From: JAYSFC01 sp041913505
GTDB taxonomy: Bacteria; Pseudomonadota; Gammaproteobacteria; Burkholderiales; Burkholderiaceae_C
NCBI GenBank assembly: GCA_041913505.1
Contig: JAYSFC010000003.1
Span: 1-64,000 of the forward strand
Direction of reading: 5' to 3'
Length of the DNA stretch: 64,000 bases
The translations under genes and the position numbers were made by a program. Below the pieces are notes generated by a model. The model ran no database searches. It worked only from the letters and a program-made list of their open reading frames with translations, and was not told where the DNA came from. The first letter of the stretch is position 1. Each line of letters begins with the position of its first letter. Of this stretch, positions 58,441 through 64,000 are shown piece by piece.

Positions 58441-61320
58441 TTACGCCGGAGCCGGTGCGTCCTCGGCAATACCCTGCACCGCCACGGCGCAATACTTGAA
58501 TTCGGGGATCTTCCCGAACGGGTCCAGCGCCGCGTTGGTGAGCAGGTTGGCCGCCGCCTCCACATAGGCGAAGGGCATGAACACCGCGCCGCGCGGCGTG
58601 CCGTCGTCGCGGCGCACACGCACCCGCACGGCGCCCCGGCGCGAGCGGATCGCCGCCCAGTCGCCCGGGGCGAGCCCCAGGCGTGCCAGCTCGTCGCCGT
58701 GCAGCGAGGCCGTGGCGTGCGGCTCGATCGCGTCGAGCACGGCCGAACGCCGCGTCATGCTGCCCGTGTGCCAGTGCTCGAGCTGCCGGCCCGTGATGAG
58801 CACCAGCGGGTAGTCGGCGTCGGGCCGCTCGTCGGCCGGGATGATGTCGGCCGGCACCAGCGTGACGCGGCCCGTGGGCGTGGGAAAGCGCTCGGTGAAC
58901 ACGATGGGCTGGCCCGGATCGTCGGCCGAGAGGCAGGGGTAGGTCACGCTGGATTCGCGTTCCAGCCGCTCCCAGGTGATGCCCGCGATGGCGCCCGCCA
59001 TGGCCTGGCGCATTTCTTCGTACACGGCGGCCACACCCGCCTCTTCGCCCTCGTAGGCCCAGGCCAGGCCCATACCCTTCGCCATCTGCTGCACGATCCA
59101 GAGATCGGGCCGCGCGTCACCGGGCGGGCTCAAGGCCCGCCGGCCCAGCTGCACCATGCGGTCGGTGTTGCTCACGCTGCCGGTCTTCTCGGGCCAGGCG
59201 CTCGCAGGCAGCACCACGTCGGCCAGCCAGGCGGTCTCGGTCAGGAAGATGTCCTGCACCACGAGGTGCGAGAGGCTCGCGAGCGCATGGCGCGCATGGT
59301 TCAGATCGGGGTCGCTCATGGCCGGGTTCTCGCCCATGATGTACATGCCGCGAACCTTGTGCGGGTCGCGGTCGTCGGCCAGGGCCTTGTGCATGATCTC
59401 GACCACGGTGTAGCCAGGCTGGGCGTCCAGCGGCATACCCCAGAAGTTCTCGAACCACGCATGCGCCTCGGCGTTGTCCACGCGCTGGTAGTTGGGGAAC
59501 ATCATGGGGATCAGGCCCGCGTCGCTCGCGCCCTGCACGTTGTTCTGGCCGCGCAGCGGGTGCAGGCCCGTACCGGGCCGGCCGATCTGGCCCGTGACGG
59601 TGGCCAGCGCGATCAGGCAGCGCGCGTTGTCGGTGCCGTGCACGTGCTGGCTCACGCCCATGCCCCAGAGGATCATCGACCCCTTGGAGGTGGCGAACGC
59701 GCGCGCCACCTCGCGCAGCGTGGCAGCCGGCACGCCGCAGATCGACTCCATGGCCTCGGGGCTGTAGGCGCGCACGTTCTCGCGCAGGGCTTCGTAGTTG
59801 AGGGAACGCTCGCGGATGAAGGCCTCGTCGGCCAGGCCCTCCTCGATCACGGTGTGGATCAGCGCATTGAGCATGGCCACGTCCGTGTCGGGCTTGAACT
59901 GCAGCACGCGCCAGGCGTGGCGGCCGATGTCGGTCACGCGCGGGTCGGCCAGCACGATCTTCGCGCCGCGCTGGGCGGCGTTCTTCATCCAGGTGGCGGC
60001 CACCGGGTGGTTGGCCGTGGGGTTGGAGCCGATCACGACGATGACCTCGGCATGCGCCACGTCGCCTGCCGGGTTGCTCACCGCGCCCGAGCCCACGCCT
60101 TCGAGCAGCGCAGCCACGCTGGACGCATGGCACAGCCGCGTGCAGTGGTCCACGTTGTTGCTGCCGAACCCCGTGCGCACGAGCTTCTGGAACAGGTAGG
60201 CCTCCTCGTTGCTGCCCTTGGCCGAACCGAAGCCCGCAAGCGCCTTGGGCCCGTGCGCGTCGCGCAGCGCGCGCAGGCCGCCCGTGGCGAGCGCCAGGGC
60301 CTCGTCCCAGGTCGCCTCGCGGAACACCTCGCGCCAGTCGTCGGGGCGCGCCTGGCCCTGCCAGTCCTTGGGCACGCCGGGTTTACGCACCAGCGGCACC
60401 GTGAGGCGCTGTGGGTGGTGGGCATAGTCGAAGCCGAAGCGCCCCTTCACGCACAGGCGGCCATGGTTGGCCGGGCCGTCGCGGCCCTCCACACTGATGA
60501 TTTTTTCGCCCTTCACGTTGTAGGTGACGAGACAGCCCACGCCGCAGAACGGGCACACCGAATCGACCTTGCGGTCCACCTTCTGCGGGCCGATGTGGGT
60601 CTTGGGGCTCAGCGCGCCCGTGGGGCAGGCCTGCACGCATTCGCCGCAGGCCACGCAGCTGCTCTCGCCCATGGGGTCGTCGAGGTCGAAGACGATTTTT
60701 GACTCGGCCCCGCGCAGCGCGTAGCCGATCACGTCGTTGACCTGCTCCTCGCGGCAGGCGCGCACGCAGCGGTTGCACTGGATGCAGGCGTCCAGGTGCA
60801 CGGCCATGGCCGGGTGGCTCAGGTCGGGCGCGGGGGCCTCGCGGCGCAGCGCGGCCAGCGCCGGGCGCACGCCCACGCCCAGCGCGTCGGCCCAGGCGCT
60901 CAGCTCTCCATGCTGGCCCACGGTCGGCTCTTTGGAGCCCGATTGGCCGTCAGTGCTTTTCCGTCGGTCGATTTCAGCTATCTTTTCAGGAGCATCATTC
61001 CACTTGTAGCCCACATCGGGCATGTCCGACAGCAGCAGCTCCAGCACCATCTGCTGGCTCTTGCGCGCGCGCGGGCTGTGGGCCTGCACCCGCATGCCGG
61101 GCGTGGGGGCGCGGCAGCAGCTCGGGGCCAGCGTGCGCTCGCCGTTGATCTCGACCACGCAGGCGCGGCAGTTGCCGTCGGGGCGCAGGCCGTCGGTGTG
61201 GCACAGATGGGGAATCTCCACGCCGTGGCGCCGCGCGGCCTGCCAGATGGTTTCGCCCGGCTCGGCCTGCAGGGCCTGGCCGTCGAGCTCGAACGCAATG
61301 GGGTTCGACGGGCTGCTCAT
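58441..61320 (-). CDS. fdsA: NAD-linked formate dehydrogenase alpha subunit
   Basis: The 959-residue protein has an N-terminal 2Fe-2S domain (CHTDGLRPDGNCRACVVE...CCRAP), a His/Cys cluster segment, two 4Fe-4S motifs (CIQCNRCVRACREEQ and CVACGECVQACPTGA) and a fourth CPFCGVGCLVTYN cluster. The bis-MGD molybdopterin domain follows with DHCTRLCHASSVAALL, where Cys replaces selenocysteine. No signal peptide, so cytosolic. It matches FdsA/FdhF-type alpha subunits that oxidise formate and pass electrons to FdsB. The start overlaps the NuoEF-like gene stop by four bases. Confidence 0.93.
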   Translation of the reverse strand: MSSPSNPIAFELDGQALQAEPGETIWQAARRHGVEIPHLCHTDGLRPDGNCRACVVEINGERTLAPSCCRAPTPGMRVQAHSPRARKSQQMVLELLLSDMPDVGYKWNDAPEKIAEIDRRKSTDGQSGSKEPTVGQHGELSAWADALGVGVRPALAALRREAPAPDLSHPAMAVHLDACIQCNRCVRACREEQVNDVIGYALRGAESKIVFDLDDPMGESSCVACGECVQACPTGALSPKTHIGPQKVDRKVDSVCPFCGVGCLVTYNVKGEKIISVEGRDGPANHGRLCVKGRFGFDYAHHPQRLTVPLVRKPGVPKDWQGQARPDDWREVFREATWDEALALATGGLRALRDAHGPKALAGFGSAKGSNEEAYLFQKLVRTGFGSNNVDHCTRLCHASSVAALLEGVGSGAVSNPAGDVAHAEVIVVIGSNPTANHPVAATWMKNAAQRGAKIVLADPRVTDIGRHAWRVLQFKPDTDVAMLNALIHTVIEEGLADEAFIRERSLNYEALRENVRAYSPEAMESICGVPAATLREVARAFATSKGSMILWGMGVSQHVHGTDNARCLIALATVTGQIGRPGTGLHPLRGQNNVQGASDAGLIPMMFPNYQRVDNAEAHAWFENFWGMPLDAQPGYTVVEIMHKALADDRDPHKVRGMYIMGENPAMSDPDLNHARHALASLSHLVVQDIFLTETAWLADVVLPASAWPEKTGSVSNTDRMVQLGRRALSPPGDARPDLWIVQQMAKGMGLAWAYEGEEAGVAAVYEEMRQAMAGAIAGITWERLERESSVTYPCLSADDPGQPIVFTERFPTPTGRVTLVPADIIPADERPDADYPLVLITGRQLEHWHTGSMTRRSAVLDAIEPHATASLHGDELARLGLAPGDWAAIRSRRGAVRVRVRRDDGTPRGAVFMPFAYVEAAANLLTNAALDPFGKIPEFKYCAVAVQGIAEDAPAPA

Positions 61321-63266
61321 GGCTGTGCCTCCCCTGGCTGGGTGGGTGGAATGCGCTCCGTGAGCACGCCGCGGCGCGGTCGGGGCAGGTCGCCGGGCCA
61401 CGGGCCCTCGCCCACTTCGTGCGGGAAGTACTTGTGGATGCAGCGGATCGGGTTGGGCGCCGCCTGGCCCAGGCCACAGATGGATGCATCGCCCATCACC
61501 AGCGCCAGGTCGTCCAGCGTTTCCTCGTCCCACACGGGGGCCTCCATGAGCTGTGCGGCCTTGGCCGTGCCCACGCGGCAGGGCGTGCACTGGCCACAGC
61601 TCTCGTGCGCGAAGAAGCGCATGACGTTGAGCGCCGCATCGCGCGCCCGGTCGTTCTGGCCGAGCACGATGATGGCCGCCGAGCCGATGAAGCAGCCGTG
61701 CGGCTGCAGCGTGTCGAAGTCGAGCGGAATATCGGCCATGCTGGCGGGCAGGATGCCGCCCGACGCGCCGCCCGGCAGGTAGGCGTAGAGCTCGTGCCCC
61801 TCGGCCATGCCGCCGCAGTACTCGTCGACCAGCTCGCGCAGCGTGATGCCCGCCGGCGCGAGCTTGACGCCGGGCTCCTTCACGCGCCCGCTCACGCTGA
61901 AACTGCGCAGGCCCTGGCGCCCATGGCGGCCGAAGCCCGCGAACCACTGCGGGCCGCGCTGCACGATGTCGCGCACCCAGTACAGGGTCTCGAAGTTGTG
62001 CTCCAGCGTGGGCCGGCCAAACAGGCCCACCTGGGCGATGTAGGGCGGGCGCATGCGCGGCTCGCCGCGCTTGCCTTCGATGCTTTCGATCATCGCGGAC
62101 TCCTCGCCGCAGATGTAGGCGCCCGCGCCGCGGCGCAGCACGATGCGCGGCAGCGGGCACGGCGGATCGGCCCGCAGTTCGGCAATCGCGGCCTGCAGGA
62201 GGGCGCGGCAGCCGTGGTATTCGTCGCGCAGGTAGATGTAGCAGGCCTCGGTGCCCACGACCTGGGCGGCGATGAGCAGGCCTTCGAGGAAGCGGTGCGG
62301 ATCGCGCTCCAGGTAGGTGCGGTCCTTGAACGTGCCGGGCTCGCCTTCGTCGATGTTCACGGCCATCAGGGCCATGCCCCCACGCTCCCCCGCCCCGCTT
62401 GGGGCGGCCCGGCGCTTGGCGAGAGCCGCCTGCTCGCGCACGATGCGCCACTTGCGCCCCGCCGGAAAGCCCGCGCCGCCCAGGCCGCGCAGGCCCGAGT
62501 CCTCCATGGCGGCGAGCACGGCGTCGGCCTGCACGCGGCCCTGGGCCAGGTCGGCGGCCAGAACGTAGCCGCCCTGCGCACGGTAGGCGGCCAGGCCCAC
62601 CCAGGCGGGCGCCACGCCCTCGCCGCCAAGCGTGATGGCGGTTTCGGGCTGCGCTTCAAAAACAGGAGCTACTGGCGCTTGCGGATGCCGGGCCAGAGCC
62701 CGATTTGGCATCAAATCCACCTGGGCCAGCACCGCATCCACCGTGGCATGCGGCACGGGGCACTGGTGCACCACGGCCACGGGCGCCTGCTCGCAGCGGC
62801 CCACGCAGGGCGCGGGCTCCACCCGCACGTCGCCATAGCCTGCGGCGCGCAGGCGCCCGGGCAGTTCGGCCAGCAGTTCACCCGCGCCGGCCATGCTGCA
62901 GCCCAGGCTGTCGCACACGCGCAGCACCAGGCGCGGCGCCGCACCGTCGCCCTGCACGATCTCGAAGTGGTGGTAGAAGCTCGCCACCTCGTAGACCTCG
63001 GCCATGGGCAGATTCATGAGGCGCGCCAGCGCGACCAGGTGGCGCTCGTGCAGCGCGCCGTGGTGGTCGTGGATGGCGTGCAGGTGCTCGATGAGCAGGT
63101 CGCGCGCATAGCCTGCGGGCGGGCGCGCCCCGATGAGGGCCTGCACCTCGGCCAGCGCGGCGGCTTCGGGCTGGCGCCCTTTGAGGCGGCCCTTGCGGCG
63201 GATGCGCTCGCGCAGGTCGTCCACCGTGGCCACAGGCACGGCGGGAGTTTCGGTTCGGGAGATCAT
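61317..63266 (-). CDS. NAD-linked formate dehydrogenase, fused NuoE-NuoF-like subunit
   Basis: The 649-residue protein fuses a NuoE-like 2Fe-2S domain (about 40-180: VCDSLGCSMAG, PCVGRCEQAP) to a NuoF-like domain (about 200-640). The latter has GLRGLGGAGFPAGRKW for FMN/NADH binding, GAGAYICGEESAMIESIEGKRG split by short gaps, and ESCGQCTPCRVGTAKA for the 4Fe-4S cluster. In FdsGBA-type enzymes these are separate FdsG and FdsB. Here one polypeptide replaces both. It reduces NAD with electrons from FdsA. It is the first gene of the 13-gene formate run and starts after a 300-base non-coding gap. Confidence 0.92.
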   Translation of the reverse strand: MISRTETPAVPVATVDDLRERIRRKGRLKGRQPEAAALAEVQALIGARPPAGYARDLLIEHLHAIHDHHGALHERHLVALARLMNLPMAEVYEVASFYHHFEIVQGDGAAPRLVLRVCDSLGCSMAGAGELLAELPGRLRAAGYGDVRVEPAPCVGRCEQAPVAVVHQCPVPHATVDAVLAQVDLMPNRALARHPQAPVAPVFEAQPETAITLGGEGVAPAWVGLAAYRAQGGYVLAADLAQGRVQADAVLAAMEDSGLRGLGGAGFPAGRKWRIVREQAALAKRRAAPSGAGERGGMALMAVNIDEGEPGTFKDRTYLERDPHRFLEGLLIAAQVVGTEACYIYLRDEYHGCRALLQAAIAELRADPPCPLPRIVLRRGAGAYICGEESAMIESIEGKRGEPRMRPPYIAQVGLFGRPTLEHNFETLYWVRDIVQRGPQWFAGFGRHGRQGLRSFSVSGRVKEPGVKLAPAGITLRELVDEYCGGMAEGHELYAYLPGGASGGILPASMADIPLDFDTLQPHGCFIGSAAIIVLGQNDRARDAALNVMRFFAHESCGQCTPCRVGTAKAAQLMEAPVWDEETLDDLALVMGDASICGLGQAAPNPIRCIHKYFPHEVGEGPWPGDLPRPRRGVLTERIPPTQPGEAQP

Positions 63267-63580
63267 GGAAGCCGGAAAAATCGTGGGGAGAAACGGGCGC
63301 AGGCAGTGTGCGCTGCCCCCCTTGCGGCGTCAATGCGCGCCGTCCCACCTCGCAGGAATGGCGCACGCGGGCCTGCGCTTCCCAATTCTCCCCCCATCCC
63401 CATGGCCTTGTGCCAGGCCGCAACGTCCTCAGAACGGGCCCGGTAAAATGCGCAGCCTCCCCAGGCCGCGCCCCGCTCCATGCGCCCGCCCGGCCACGCA
63501 GGACCACGCCACCGCACCACTATGGAATTGCGGCACACGCGGGCCCCGCTCTGCCCCACCCTTCCCGACGCTTTCTTGCT
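63267..63580. other. Divergent non-coding gap between formate operon and pstS
   Basis: This 314-base stretch should contain promoters for the formate operon (minus) and the pstS-like gene (plus). I cannot recognise a sigma-70 pair, a Pho box or a sigma-54 site (GG-N10-GC) with confidence. No gene is supported. Confidence 0.4.
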
Positions 63581-64000
63581 ATGCAAACGACTTTCCGATC
63601 GCGTATCGCGCTGATCGCCGCCCCGATGCTGGTCGGTCTGGGCCTGGCCGCTCCGGCCCTGGCCCAAGACCTCACGCTGCGTGGCGCGGGCGCTTCCTTT
63701 CCTGCCAAGGTGTATGCCCAATGGGCGACCCACTATGCCCAGGAGCGCGGCACCGCCATCCAGTACGAGGCGGTCGGCTCAACCCAGGGCGTGCGGCAGA
63801 TCAAGGCGCAGCAGGTGGACTTCGGCGCCACCGACATCCCGCTGCCCCCCCAGGAACTGGCCAAGCACCACCTGATCCAGTTCCCCACGCTGGTGGGCGG
63901 CGTGGTGCCCGTGGTCAACCTCCCGGGCATTTCCAGCGGACGCCTGCGGCTGGATGCGGACGTGCTGGCGGGTATTTTCGCGGCCCGCATCGACAACTGG
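63581..64000 (+). CDS. pstS: Phosphate ABC transporter substrate-binding protein, N-terminal part (partial)
   Basis: The frame runs off the window end after 140 codons. The signal peptide (about 1-26, ending PALAQ) is followed by LTLRGAGASFPAKVYAQWA, IQYEAVGSTQGVRQIKAQQV, DFGATDIPLPPQEL and the FPTLVGGVVPVVNLPG segment, which match PstS phosphate receptors. The GASFP and GST/DFGATD segments contribute the phosphate site. A pstCAB-phoU set would be expected downstream, outside the window. The ribosome site before the ATG is weak. Confidence 0.92.
   Translation, partial: MQTTFRSRIALIAAPMLVGLGLAAPALAQDLTLRGAGASFPAKVYAQWATHYAQERGTAIQYEAVGSTQGVRQIKAQQVDFGATDIPLPPQELAKHHLIQFPTLVGGVVPVVNLPGISSGRLRLDADVLAGIFAARIDNW

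Noticed and set aside
55294..60702. Other long plus-strand frames (55294-57357 and 58309-60702) across the formate cluster
   Set aside because: They are antisense shadows of the Fe-S protein and FdsA genes with no recognisable features.
51186..61320. Selenocysteine in the formate dehydrogenases
   Set aside because: Both alpha subunits have a Cys codon at the active site (ARIC and TRLC), and no in-frame TGA interrupts them.

Overview
The window is a high-GC chromosomal segment from a betaproteobacterium, most likely a member of the Comamonadaceae (Acidovorax/Delftia/Comamonas-like). This rests on gene content and style: a Bug-type solute receptor, a second-type infA, DUF3334, LrgAB, the layout of the formate dehydrogenase cluster, and dense GC-rich coding. 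No species can be named from the sequence alone. There are about 60 genes, two tRNA-Ser genes and several clear hairpin terminators. I see no CRISPR array, insertion sequence, integrase or rRNA.

Layout. 1-4.5 kb: the 3' end of maeB, then a MarR-controlled efflux module (MFS gene diverging from marR-FUSC around a perfect 30-bp palindrome) and a HAD hydrolase. 4.5-12.1 kb: a pyroglutamate (5-oxoproline) module on the minus strand. It holds the paired membrane proteins DUF969/DUF979, pyroglutamyl peptidase, PxpA, a fused PxpB-PxpC and a biotin carboxylase carrying its own biotin domain. A divergent GntR/FCD regulator follows, with two operator-like sites between. 13-20.8 kb: a visibly less GC-rich block of minus-strand genes (anion transporter, lrgAB, ycaC, EamA, pirin, LysR). 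It lies between tRNA-Ser(UGA) and tRNA-Ser(CGA), whose 3' ends both point inward.

20.8-25 kb: a second atypical block bounded by an imperfect direct repeat, one copy being the end of an intact Bug receptor gene and the other a decayed remnant. Inside are a PAS-PAS-GGDEF cyclase and a convergent EAL phosphodiesterase, then a small protein, infA and an RRM protein behind a strong promoter with a long leader. 25-31.4 kb: an alpha-hydroxyacid dehydrogenase with receptor and LysR regulator, and a DUF1800/DUF1501 exported pair. 31.5-46 kb: mostly housekeeping genes (serS, a threonine dehydratase-like enzyme, ispH, fkpB, radC, Smr, a CpdB-like nucleotidase, truncated globin, a DksA-type protein, a large permease).

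46.3-63.3 kb: a membrane-anchored C13 (legumain-like) peptidase, then a run of 13 minus-strand genes for formate oxidation. A cytosolic NAD-linked enzyme (NuoEF-like plus molybdopterin subunit) leads. DUF3305, DUF3306, a multi-cluster Fe-S protein and a TorD-like chaperone follow. Then come a Tat-exported membrane enzyme (alpha, Fe-S and cytochrome b subunits) with three small accessory proteins, and FdhD. The window ends inside a pstS-like gene.
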